Shown in pieces: positions 51,841 to 59,401 of a stretch of 64,000 nt of DNA (the first letter of the stretch is position 1; every line of letters starts with the position of its first letter). Under the pieces are notes generated by a model. That model was not told the origin of the DNA, made no database searches, and saw nothing but the letters and a program-made list of their open reading frames with translations. The DNA comes from Streptomyces spororaveus (GTDB lineage Bacteria; Actinomycetota; Actinomycetes; Streptomycetales; Streptomycetaceae): NCBI RefSeq assembly GCF_016755875.1, contig NZ_BNED01000005.1, forward strand, positions 2,170,001 to 2,234,000, written 5' to 3'. The position numbers and the translations under genes are program-made.

Positions 51841-52752
51841 TCAACTTGATTGGTCGTCAGTCATGTCTCCCGTACGGGACAGTTCCGCGGCGAGCGCCGT
51901 GATGCGGTCGGGTCCGATGCGGCAGCACCCGCCGACGAGGCGGGCTCCGGCGGTGCGCCAGGCCCGGGTGGGCCAGGGGGCGGGGTGGTCGGGGGTGCGC
52001 CAGGTGCGGGTGGCGGCATTCCAGACGGAGCCGTCGTTGGGGTAGGCCAGGAGCGGCTTGCGCGTCGTGGCGGCGGCCGCTTCGAGGGCGGGCAGGACCT
52101 CCGCGGGGTCGCAGCAGTTCACGCCGAGCGCGATGATCTGCTCGGAGCCTGCGGCGCGTGCGAAGGCCGCCGGGAGCGGGTCGCCGGAGCGGGTGCGGCC
52201 GTCGGCGACGGTGTAGCTCAGCCAGGCCGGGGCTCCGGTCTCCGCGAGGACGGTGAGCAGGGCCTCGGCCTCGTCCGGGTCGGGGACGGTCTCCAGGGCC
52301 AGGACGTCGGGCCCGGCGGCGAGCAGGGCCTCGATGCGGGGGCGGTGGAAGTCGGCCAGCCGGCGCACGCTCAGACCGTAGCGGCCGCGGTACTCGGATC
52401 CGTCCGCGAGGACCGCTCCGTACGGGCCGACCGAGGCGGCCACCCACACCTCGTGGTCGGCGGTCTCGGCGGCGCGGGCCGCGAGGTCCACGCTGCGCCG
52501 GAGCAGGGCGGCGGCCCGCGGGTGGCGGGGGTCGACCTGGTAACTGGCGGTGATCAGCACCTGGGCGCCGGCCCGGGCGTACGCCGTGTGGGCGGCCTCC
52601 ACCTGGTCGGGGCGCTCGTCGAGCACCCGCCCCGTCCACAGGTCCCCGGACAGGTCGCAGCCCTGGGCGGCGAGCTGGTTGCTCAGCCCGCCGTCCAGGA
52701 GCACGGACCCGCGGCGCAGGGCTTCGGCGAGCGGACCGGACGCACGCGGCAT
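51841..52752 (-). CDS. mmuM: Homocysteine S-methyltransferase
   Basis: The protein has 303 aa. It has LLDGGLSNQL at the start, the first zinc Cys in ALGVNCCDP and the paired zinc Cys in LVGGCCRIGP. It methylates homocysteine from S-methylmethionine or SAM to give methionine. ATG at 52752 has GGAGGAAGG upstream. A 9-bp tandem repeat lies between it and the upstream oxidoreductase gene on the same strand. Confidence 0.94.
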   Translation of the reverse strand: MPRASGPLAEALRRGSVLLDGGLSNQLAAQGCDLSGDLWTGRVLDERPDQVEAAHTAYARAGAQVLITASYQVDPRHPRAAALLRRSVDLAARAAETADHEVWVAASVGPYGAVLADGSEYRGRYGLSVRRLADFHRPRIEALLAAGPDVLALETVPDPDEAEALLTVLAETGAPAWLSYTVADGRTRSGDPLPAAFARAAGSEQIIALGVNCCDPAEVLPALEAAAATTRKPLLAYPNDGSVWNAATRTWRTPDHPAPWPTRAWRTAGARLVGGCCRIGPDRITALAAELSRTGDMTDDQSS

Positions 52753-52770
52753 GGTCTTCCTTCCTCCGTC

Positions 52771-52824
52771 GGAGCTGTCGGAGCTGTCGGAGCTGTCGGA
52801 GCTGTCGGAGCTGTCGGAGCTGTC
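52771..52824. repeat. Six tandem copies of a 9-bp unit
   Basis: GGAGCTGTC is repeated exactly six times between the stop of the F420-type oxidoreductase gene and mmuM. It covers most of the 70-bp intergenic space. It is not coding in either gene beyond the stop, so its copy number could vary freely and change spacing or mRNA structure ahead of mmuM. Confidence 0.9.
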
Positions 52825-53752
52825 AGTGCGGGGAGAGCTGGGAGAGCACCTGGGCCGAGATCAGCTCCAGGTGGTCCAGGTCGTCGAGGTCGAGCAGCTG
52901 CAGGTAGACGCGGGAAGAGCCGGCGGCGGCGTAGGCGCCGATCTTCTCCACGACCTCGGCCGGCGAGCCGGCCAGGCCGTTGGCCTTGAGCTCGTCGACG
53001 TCCCGGCCGATGGCGGCGGCCCGGCGGGCCACCTCGGCGTCGTCCTTGCCCACGCACACGACGAGGGCGTTGGAGCAGCGGAGGTCGCCGGGCTCGCGAC
53101 CCGCCTCCTCGGCCGCCTCCCGGACCCGGGCGAACTGCCGCTCGCTGTCGGCGATCGACGCGAAGGGCATGTTGAACTCGTCCGCGTACCGGGCGGCGAG
53201 CCGCGGGGTGCGCTTGGCCCCGTGGCCGCCGACGAGGACGGGAACCTTGGCCTGTGCGGGCTTGGGGAGCGCGGGCGAGTTCTCCACCTGGTAGTGCCGG
53301 CCCGCGTAGTCGAAGGTGGCGCCGGCCTCGGTGGCCCACAGGCCGGTCACGATGGCCAGCTGCTCCTCCAGCCGGGACATCCGGTCCGCCGGGAAGGGGA
53401 TCCCGTAGGCCTTGTGCTCCTGCTCGAACCAGCCCGCGCCGAGGCCCAGTTCGACACGGCCGCCGGACATCTGGTCGACCTGGGCCACCTGGATGGCGAG
53501 GACTCCGGGCAGCCGGAAGGTGCCTGCCGTCATCAGCGTGCCGAGCCGGATCCGCTTGGTCTCCCGGGCCAGGCCCGCCAGGGTGATCCAGGCGTCGGTG
53601 GGGCCGGGCAGGCCGTCGGCGGATCCCATCCGCAGGTAGTGGTCGGAGCGGAAGAACGCGTCGAAGCCCAGGTCCTCGGTGGCCTTGGCGACGGTCAGGA
53701 GGGTGTCGTAGCTCGCACCCTGCTGGGGCTCGGTGAAAATGCGAAGATCCAT
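52823..53752 (-). CDS. LLM-class F420-dependent oxidoreductase
   Basis: The protein has 309 aa with a bacterial-luciferase-like TIM barrel. It has LGFDAFFRSDHYLRMG, the substrate-face strand IRLGTLMTAGTFRLPGVLA, RVELGLGAGWFEQEHKAYGI and VLVGGHGAKRTPRLAARYAD. These fit the F420-using branch. The substrate is unknown. ATG at 53752 (MDLRIFTEP) is chosen, with AGGA 8 bp upstream. Probably co-transcribed with mmuM. Confidence 0.9.
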   Translation of the reverse strand: MDLRIFTEPQQGASYDTLLTVAKATEDLGFDAFFRSDHYLRMGSADGLPGPTDAWITLAGLARETKRIRLGTLMTAGTFRLPGVLAIQVAQVDQMSGGRVELGLGAGWFEQEHKAYGIPFPADRMSRLEEQLAIVTGLWATEAGATFDYAGRHYQVENSPALPKPAQAKVPVLVGGHGAKRTPRLAARYADEFNMPFASIADSERQFARVREAAEEAGREPGDLRCSNALVVCVGKDDAEVARRAAAIGRDVDELKANGLAGSPAEVVEKIGAYAAAGSSRVYLQLLDLDDLDHLELISAQVLSQLSPH

Positions 53753-53955
53753 GCCTCCCATCCTGCACTTCCCGCCCCGGCAGGGTGAATCTTCGTCAAC
53801 CGGACGGTCCACCCCCGGGCGCGCCAGTGACCAGCCCGGACGGAGATCGTTGGCTCGGACGGAGCCGGACCGCCCGGCCCGCGCGCCGGCGGCGTCCTGC
53901 CGGTGCGTCCACCGCCCCCTTCCGCCCCGGAAGGGCCAGGGCCGAGGAGGCCGCC

Positions 53956-54210
53956 ATGTCCCACGAGGCCGTGCCGGAGACCCGCCGACACACCGGACCG
54001 ACCGGACAGGCAGCGCAGGCAGCACACGACCAGGCAGGTCGGGAGCCCGCGGTACCCGCCCAGGGCGGCGGCGCGCCGAAGGGCCTGCTGCAGCAGATGG
54101 AAGAACTGATGGCGGCGCTGAACGCCGACCTGTCCCAGCTCGACGCCGATCTCCAGGCCTCCACGGACCGCACCCCCGAGGGCGGGCTCCCGTCCCACCG
54201 GGCGTCCTGA
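53956..54210 (+). CDS. Small hydrophilic protein, unknown
   Basis: The protein has 84 aa. The first 45 residues are polar and Gln/Ala/Gly-rich. A single amphipathic helix (GLLQQMEELMAALNADLSQL) follows, then a polar tail ending SHRAS. No Cys, signal or membrane segment. ATG at 53956 is well supported by GAGGAGG 6 bp upstream. The longer frame from 53785 would cover the divergent promoter region. It has its own terminator (54217-54242). No family recognised. Confidence 0.7.
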   Translation: MSHEAVPETRRHTGPTGQAAQAAHDQAGREPAVPAQGGGAPKGLLQQMEELMAALNADLSQLDADLQASTDRTPEGGLPSHRAS

Positions 54211-54216
54211 CCGCGC

Positions 54217-54242
54217 GGGTCCCGCCGAGCGCGGCGGGACCC
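54217..54242. terminator. Terminator between convergent genes
   Basis: Eleven-base perfect arms (GGGTCCCGCCG and complement) with a 4-nt loop lie between the stop of the 84-aa gene and the stop of the opposing gene. Confidence 0.75.
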
Positions 54243-54256
54243 CACCCGTACCGCCC

Positions 54257-54742
54257 TCAGGCCACGCCCGAGGCCGACCCCCGCTCACGGACCGCCATGC
54301 GGCGCAGGATCGCCCGCACCCGGTCGCTCGACTCGTCGGCCGCGTCGATCGACTCTATGCACTGCCAGTACAGGGCCTCGTCGTCCGTTCCGCAGGCCAC
54401 CCCGACCAGGGCTATCCCTACTTCACCCAGCAGCGCCTGGAGTCCGAGCAGCGCCTGCCGGACATCCGACACCCCGCTCAACTGCGCGGCCCGCGGCGGA
54501 TATTCGGGCGCACTGCCCTCACCGCGCAGGGCGGCCCGGTCGAGCACCCCGCAGCCTCTGCCTCCCGCTTCCCCCAGTCCCCGTGCCTCCGATCTGAGCT
54601 CCGGCGGTCCGGTGACCGCCAGATAGCTCCCTATGCCCTGCGCGAGCGCCTGGGCCTGCCAGGCCTCGCCCACGATGTCCCACGCGACCCCACTCTGTGC
54701 CAGCGCGTGCCGGCCGGCCGCGATGAGCCGTACCGCATCCAT
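54257..54742 (-). CDS. DUF6099-like protein
   Basis: The protein has 161 aa, helical and soluble, starting MDAVRLIAAGRHALAQS. This start matches a conserved Streptomyces family of unknown function (I believe DUF6099). ALYWQCIESIDAADESSDRVRAIL lies near the C-terminus. ATG at 54742 is chosen because of a GGGGGAC stretch upstream. Longer frames begin in the intergenic region. No function can be given. Confidence 0.75.
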   Translation of the reverse strand: MDAVRLIAAGRHALAQSGVAWDIVGEAWQAQALAQGIGSYLAVTGPPELRSEARGLGEAGGRGCGVLDRAALRGEGSAPEYPPRAAQLSGVSDVRQALLGLQALLGEVGIALVGVACGTDDEALYWQCIESIDAADESSDRVRAILRRMAVRERGSASGVA

Positions 54743-54865
54743 ATGCCGTCCCCCGTCCGCACGACATCCCGCCATCCTCACCACTACCCAGAGTGAGGGC
54801 AACGGGCCAGTAAAGCCAGGGGTATTCGGAAAATGTGGACACAAACGTGATTGTGGATGAGTCCA

Positions 54866-55237
54866 TCACTCCGAAGAGTGACGATTCGGTGCCGATGTAC
54901 CCGGCACGGGAAAGCGGAGTTCGTTCCTCTCGATCTTCGCGGCGAGCGCATCCAGCACATCCACCCCGAGAACCTCACAGAACTGCAGCAGATACGCGAG
55001 CACGTCGGCCACCTCATCGGCCACGCGGTGGGCGGATTCCGGCTTCTCCATGACCTTCGCCGACTGCTCGGGGGTCAGCCACTGGAAGATTTCGACCAGT
55101 TCGGCCGCCTCCACGCTGAGCGCCACCGCCAGGTTCTTGGGCGTGTGGTACGGCTCCCAGCCGCGCGCGGCCGCGAACTGCGCGAGCCGGCGCTGCAGCC
55201 GGTCCAGTCGCTCGGGCTGTTCCTGCGTCTCGTTCAT
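54866..55237 (-). CDS. MazG-like nucleotide pyrophosphohydrolase
   Basis: The protein has 123 aa. It has the all-alpha NTP pyrophosphatase pattern: VALSVEAAELVEIFQWL, where Glu residues bind metal, then HRVADEVADVLAYLLQFCEVLG with E-x-x-D. Such enzymes hydrolyse non-canonical NTPs or dCTP. ATG at 55237 overlaps the upstream ATPase stop (ATGA), so both are one unit. Confidence 0.92.
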   Translation of the reverse strand: MNETQEQPERLDRLQRRLAQFAAARGWEPYHTPKNLAVALSVEAAELVEIFQWLTPEQSAKVMEKPESAHRVADEVADVLAYLLQFCEVLGVDVLDALAAKIERNELRFPVPGTSAPNRHSSE

Positions 55238-56685
55238 GCCTTCAGGTCTACCATCGCGACGCCCGGGAGGTCGCGGGCGGCCGTCGCGGTCGCCTCCCCC
55301 ACCGCCGCCACCAGCCGGATGTGGCCGCGGCCGCAGGACAGCAGGGCCAGGCGCAGCAGCTCGGCGTTCTGCCGCGGGTCGAGGCCCCGGTCGAAGCCGT
55401 CGGCCAGCACCGTCAGGGCCTGCCGTGCGGAGAGCAGTTCGGCCGCCGGGTCCATGGCCAGCACCCCCGGCCCGGTCAGCAGGACCAGCGCCAGCGCGAG
55501 GAAGCGCAGTTCGCCCGCGCCCAGCCGGGCCAGCTCCGTCGCGGGCCGCCCGGGGCCGCGGTCCAGTACCGCCGCGACGGGGCCGCCGCCCGCCGGGGTC
55601 CGTACGCCGAGCCCCTCGACGGGCCCGGCGCAGCCGGTGCGGGCCGCCTGCGCCAGCATCGCGTGGCGGGTGCCGCATTCGCTGCGGGTCCGGCGCAGCA
55701 CATCGGCCAGGTTGGTGCAGTCACCCAGCAGCCGGCCCTCGCCCGGCGGGACGGCGGCGCGCATCCGGTCGGGTCGGGGGTCGCACGGGAACACCGCGCG
55801 CAGGGCCACGACCACCTGCTCGGCGGCGGTCAGGACCTTGCGCTGGCCCGCGGTGGATCCGGCGACGCGCAGCGGGAGCAGTGCCGTGCCGAGCCGGTCG
55901 TCGGGCAGCGGGGCCCGGGTGACGCCGATGGCGCCGCCGGTCAGCCAGGCGGCCTGGACCGAGCGCCGCCCGGGGTCGCGCAGCGCGGTGGCGAGCAGGA
56001 TCTGCCCGTCCTGCGAGAGCCGTTCGCCGACGATCCGCAGCGTGGGCTCGGCCTGGACGGCGAGGTCGAGCCGGACCGGCCCGGCGGGTCCGTCCACGGT
56101 GCAGCCGAGGCGGAATCCGCGCCGGCGCTGCGCGTCGGGGACGGCCCGGTCGGGGATGCGGGCGCGCGGATCCGGGAAGGCCTCCTCCAGCGTGGCCCCG
56201 GAAGCCAGCACGGCCAGGGCCTCGTAGGCGGCCAGCGCCTGGGACTTGCCGCTGCCGCTCGGCCCGGCGAAGAGGGTGAGGGGGCCCAGCGGGAAGACGG
56301 CCGAGCGGTGCGGCCCGAAGGCGGAGAGCCTCAGCTCGGTGACCACGGGCCTCGGCTGCCGCGACTGCCGCTGCGCGGGCTCGGCAGGACTGCCGCAGAC
56401 GCGGGGGCCCGCCTGCGACGGCTCGACCGGGTCGGCGACCCCGGAGGCCGAGGATGCCGCAGAGGTCGCGGAGGCCGAGGATGCCGCGGAGGTCGCGGAG
56501 GTAGCGGGAGCCCCGGAAGCCACGGCCGTGGTCGGTGCGTCGGGTGGGGTGCGTGGGGTCGGTGGCGCCGTGGCGGGCCGGCCGCCGTCCGGTCGTCCGG
56601 CCTCGTCGGGGCAGTCGGTTCGGGTGTCGGCTAACGCGAGGGTGGCGGCGGTGCGCCCCGCCGTCGCGTCCGAGGTGACGTCCAT
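55234..56685 (-). CDS. ABC/RecF-type ATPase (AAA_21-like)
   Basis: The protein has 483 aa. The first 115 residues are low complexity and include an SATSAASSAS repeat. The ATPase begins TELRLSAFGPHRSAVFPLG, with Walker A FAGPSGSGKSQALAA. The signature-like LGAGELRFLALALVLL is followed by VLAMDPAAELLS, where the usual Walker B Glu is Pro. ATG at 56685 is the only clear start, but translation could begin nearer the domain. It overlaps the MazG-like gene by 4 bp. The role is unknown. Confidence 0.85.
   Translation of the reverse strand: MDVTSDATAGRTAATLALADTRTDCPDEAGRPDGGRPATAPPTPRTPPDAPTTAVASGAPATSATSAASSASATSAASSASGVADPVEPSQAGPRVCGSPAEPAQRQSRQPRPVVTELRLSAFGPHRSAVFPLGPLTLFAGPSGSGKSQALAAYEALAVLASGATLEEAFPDPRARIPDRAVPDAQRRRGFRLGCTVDGPAGPVRLDLAVQAEPTLRIVGERLSQDGQILLATALRDPGRRSVQAAWLTGGAIGVTRAPLPDDRLGTALLPLRVAGSTAGQRKVLTAAEQVVVALRAVFPCDPRPDRMRAAVPPGEGRLLGDCTNLADVLRRTRSECGTRHAMLAQAARTGCAGPVEGLGVRTPAGGGPVAAVLDRGPGRPATELARLGAGELRFLALALVLLTGPGVLAMDPAAELLSARQALTVLADGFDRGLDPRQNAELLRLALLSCGRGHIRLVAAVGEATATAARDLPGVAMVDLKA
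56443..56496. repeat. 27-bp tandem duplication within the ATPase gene
   Basis: Two 27-bp units, 56443-56469 and 56470-56496, differ by one base. They encode the Ser/Ala repeat in the N-terminal linker of the ATPase, in frame. Confidence 0.8.
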
Positions 56686-56752
56686 GCGCGGGACGGTACG
56701 GCTCGCCGGACCCCCCGTGGCTCCGGCGAACCGTTCCCTCGCGGGGACCTTC

Positions 56753-57148
56753 CTACGATCGGGGGACGGCCGCGGCCGCGATCCCCTCGACCTCGGTCCC
56801 CACCGGCGCGAGCAGGAAGACGTTCCGGTCCACCCGGTGCATCCCGCTGCCCAGGCCGAAGACCACGCCGCTGCTGAAGTCCAGGATCCGCTTGGCCACT
56901 TCGCTGTCCGCCCCGGTGAGGTCGAGCAGGACCGGGATCTGTGCGATCAGGTACTCCGCCACCTCCCGCGCGTCGGCGAAGATCTGAACTCTGATCACCA
57001 CGAAGCGCCGCTGCTCCGCCGCCGACGCCCCGGGCGCGGTGGGAATCGTGCGGTGGTCCACCCGGGAGGGCCATTCGTTGCGACTGCGCAGGGGGACCAC
57101 CTGCGCGAGCCCCTCCCACTGTTCGTCGGTGACGTCGTACCTGCTCAC
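56753..57148 (-). CDS. SepF-like cell division protein
   Basis: The protein has 131 aa. The SepF core is clear: IQIFADAREVAEYL-type start (VQIFADAREVAEYLIAQI), PVLLDLTGADSEVAKRIL and DFSSGVVFGLGSGMHRVD. SepF links FtsZ to the membrane. The N-terminus here lacks the long linker of the main SepF and may be a SepF-like paralog of the kind Streptomyces carries. GTG at 57148 with a weak ribosome site. It is not next to ftsZ in this window. Confidence 0.9.
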   Translation of the reverse strand: MSRYDVTDEQWEGLAQVVPLRSRNEWPSRVDHRTIPTAPGASAAEQRRFVVIRVQIFADAREVAEYLIAQIPVLLDLTGADSEVAKRILDFSSGVVFGLGSGMHRVDRNVFLLAPVGTEVEGIAAAAVPRS

Positions 57149-57259
57149 CGGGCCGCCTCGGCCGTGCGCTTCATGTGCATCCCCCCATCCTCTCGCGTTT
57201 CACCCGTTCAGCCCAACAACGACACGAGCGTGCCGGGTACTCTCGGAGAGCCGGATAGG

Positions 57260-57278
57260 TTAGGTTAGGCATACCTAA
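57260..57278. promoter_or_regulatory. Iron box (IdeR/DmdR type)
   Basis: TTAGGTTAGGCATACCTAA matches the 19-bp iron-repressor consensus TTAGGTTAGGCTAACCTAA closely. It lies 26 bp upstream of the DUF2470 gene, where an iron-loaded repressor would block transcription. Confidence 0.88.
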
Positions 57279-57303
57279 GTCACTCGGACGAGGAGAGATC
57301 CGC

Positions 57304-58023
57304 ATGCGCCTGTTCGGTGCCCCCGCCACCCCGGCCGACCGGCCCACCGATGCCGAGCGCATCCGGTCGATCCTGACCGCCGCCCACTCCATGACCGTGG
57401 TCACCGACGGCCTGCGCTCCGAGGTCCGCCACCTCGACGGCAGCGACCCGATGGGACGGCTGCACCTGCACCCCGCCGAGCCCGGCGGGGAGGCCGAGTA
57501 CCGGCCCGCGATCCGGCTGGAGTTCACCGACATCGCGCCCACCCCCGTACGGGACCGGGTGCGCGCCCGCGTCACCGTGCTGGGCCGGCTGCTCACCCCC
57601 TACGCCGACCTCGCCGAGGGCTCCGGCGCCGACTCCGCCTGCATGGAGTTCGACCGGGCCGTCCTGGAGACCCCTGAGGGCCGCACGCACGTCGGCCTGG
57701 ACGAGCTGGACGCGGCCTGCCCCGACCCGCTGTCCCCGTACGAGGCGGGCATGCTCACGCACCTCCTCGACGACCACCAGGATCTCGTCACCCTGCTGCT
57801 GCGCCTGGTCCGGCCGCTGCCCACCGCCACCGTGCTCCGCGCGCTGCCGGTCGCCATGGACCGGTACGGGATCACCCTGCGGCTGGAGGAGCGGCGCGGC
57901 CACCGCGACGTACGGCTGCCCTTCCCCTCGCCCCTCGACGACGTCGAGCAGGCCGGTGCGCAGATCCAGGCGCTCTTCAGCGCGGCCCGGCGCAGTTCGC
58001 ACCGCAACACCCTGCCCGCCTGA
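57304..58023 (+). CDS. DUF2470 protein, iron-regulated
   Basis: The protein has 239 aa. N-terminal AERIRSILTAAHSMTVVT and PAIRLEFTDIAPTPVRDRVRARVTVLG fit the family. The DUF2470 part near HLLDDHQDLVTLLLRLV and MDRYGITLRLEE resembles the C-terminal part of HugZ-type haem-handling proteins. The strong iron box upstream suggests a role in iron or haem use. ATG at 57304 has GAGGAGA 7 bp upstream. Confidence 0.88.
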   Translation: MRLFGAPATPADRPTDAERIRSILTAAHSMTVVTDGLRSEVRHLDGSDPMGRLHLHPAEPGGEAEYRPAIRLEFTDIAPTPVRDRVRARVTVLGRLLTPYADLAEGSGADSACMEFDRAVLETPEGRTHVGLDELDAACPDPLSPYEAGMLTHLLDDHQDLVTLLLRLVRPLPTATVLRALPVAMDRYGITLRLEERRGHRDVRLPFPSPLDDVEQAGAQIQALFSAARRSSHRNTLPA

Positions 58024-58065
58024 CGGACCGGAATACCCGGCCGGCGGCCCGCGTTGGTGACGATC

Positions 58066-58986
58066 ATGAAGGCCATCGCATACAGCGCATACGGAACTCC
58101 CGCCACGCTCCAGCTCGTTGACGTGCCGCGGCCCAAGGTAGGGCCGGGCGAGGTGCTCGTCCGGGTCAAGGCCGCCGGCGTCAACCCGGTGGACTGGAAG
58201 CTCGCCGCCGGATATCTCGACCCGATCCTCGAAGTCCGCTACCCGGTCATACCCGGCTGGGACGTGGCCGGAGTCGTCGAGGCGGTCGGCGAGGACACCT
58301 TCGACTACGCCGTCGGCGACGAGGTCTACGGCTACGTCCGCAAGGAGTGGGTCGAACTCGGCACCTACGCCGAGCTGGTGTCCGCCCCCGTCCGCACCCT
58401 CGCCCGCAAGCCCCGCCAGCTGACCTTCGAGCAGGCCGCGGGCATCCCGCTGGCCGGCCTCACCGCCTACCAGTCGCTCACCCGTGCCGGCCTCAAGGCC
58501 GGGGAGACCGTGGTCATCCACTCCGCGGCCGGCGGCACCGGATCCCTCGGCGTGCAGATCGCGGTCGCGCTCGGCCTGCGGGTCATCGGCACGGCGGGCG
58601 CGCACAACCACGACTACCTGCGCTCCCTCGGCGCGGAGCCCGTGCTGTACGGGGAGGGGCTGGCGGACCGGATCCGCGCGCTCGCGCCCGAAGGCATCGA
58701 CGCGGGCCTCGACTTCTACGGCGACGACGTCATCGAGACGCTGCAGTCCCTGGTCAAGGAGCGCCACCGGGTGGTCTCCATCGCCGACTACAACGCGGCC
58801 GCCAAGGGCGCCCACCAGCTGTGGGTGCGCCCCGACACCACCGACCTGACCTTCCTGGCGGAACTGGCCGACGCGGGAAGGCTCACGGTCAACGTGGAGC
58901 ACGCGCTGCCGCTCGCCGAAGCCGCCAAGGCCTGGGAGCTGAGCGCCTCGGGCCGCACCCGCGGCAAGATCGTCCTGACCGTCTGA
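58066..58986 (+). CDS. NADPH:quinone reductase-like zinc-type alcohol dehydrogenase
   Basis: The protein has 306 aa in the MDR superfamily. GroES-like domain: VGPGEVLVRVKAAGVNPVDWKL and PVIPGWDVAGVVEAVG. Rossmann domain: VVIHSAAGGTGSLGVQIAVALG. The residues that hold catalytic and structural zinc are absent, so it belongs to the zinc-independent quinone-reductase branch. ATG at 58066 is preferred; TTG or GTG starts 3 to 4 codons upstream are possible. Substrate unknown. Confidence 0.92.
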   Translation: MKAIAYSAYGTPATLQLVDVPRPKVGPGEVLVRVKAAGVNPVDWKLAAGYLDPILEVRYPVIPGWDVAGVVEAVGEDTFDYAVGDEVYGYVRKEWVELGTYAELVSAPVRTLARKPRQLTFEQAAGIPLAGLTAYQSLTRAGLKAGETVVIHSAAGGTGSLGVQIAVALGLRVIGTAGAHNHDYLRSLGAEPVLYGEGLADRIRALAPEGIDAGLDFYGDDVIETLQSLVKERHRVVSIADYNAAAKGAHQLWVRPDTTDLTFLAELADAGRLTVNVEHALPLAEAAKAWELSASGRTRGKIVLTV

Positions 58987-59004
58987 CCCGCCCCCGGGAC
59001 GCAC

Positions 59005-59043
59005 GTGCGCACCGCCGGAGCACGGGGCTCCGGCGGTGCGCAC
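59005..59043. terminator. Bidirectional terminator between convergent genes
   Basis: Seventeen-base perfect arms with a 5-nt loop (59022-59026) lie between the MDR gene stop and the ferredoxin gene stop. It is the strongest hairpin in the window. Confidence 0.88.
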
Positions 59044-59047
59044 CCGC

Positions 59048-59401
59048 TCAGGACGTGATGGGCGGGGCGGCCCGGCCCAGCGGCGGCCCGATCGCCCGCA
59101 GCGACCCGGGCGTCCGCCCCTCGCCCCAGCCGATGTGGCGCCGGTAGCTGCCGAGCAGCCCCCGGCTCGCCAGGCCGGCCTCGTCCCGTACGGCGGGATC
59201 CTCCGGCAGGGGGCGGGTCAGCGGGGCCACGAACAGCGCGTCCACCGGGCAGTTCGCCTCGCACAGGAAGCAGGTCTGGCAGTCCTCCTGCCGTACGAGC
59301 AGCGGGATCCCCTCGGGACCGCGTTCGAAGACATCCGTCGGGCACACCTCCACACACTTGTCGCACGCGATGCAGCGCTGCGCCGAGACGAGTTCGATCA
59401 C
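59048..59401 (-). CDS. 2x[4Fe-4S] ferredoxin, AprB-like
   Basis: The protein has 117 aa. Two cluster motifs are present: CIACDKCVEVCP near residue 10 and CQTCFLCEANCP near 43. A 60-residue C-terminal tail (LPEDPAVRDEAGLASRGLLG) follows. GTG at 59401 overlaps the flavoprotein stop (GTGA), so it is the electron partner of the flavoprotein, in the style of adenylylsulfate reductase beta subunits. It is the last gene of the operon. Confidence 0.9.
   Translation of the reverse strand: MIELVSAQRCIACDKCVEVCPTDVFERGPEGIPLLVRQEDCQTCFLCEANCPVDALFVAPLTRPLPEDPAVRDEAGLASRGLLGSYRRHIGWGEGRTPGSLRAIGPPLGRAAPPITS

Noticed and set aside
52771..52824. CRISPR or iteron origin
   Set aside because: The repeats are contiguous 9-mers without spacers, and no replication gene is nearby.
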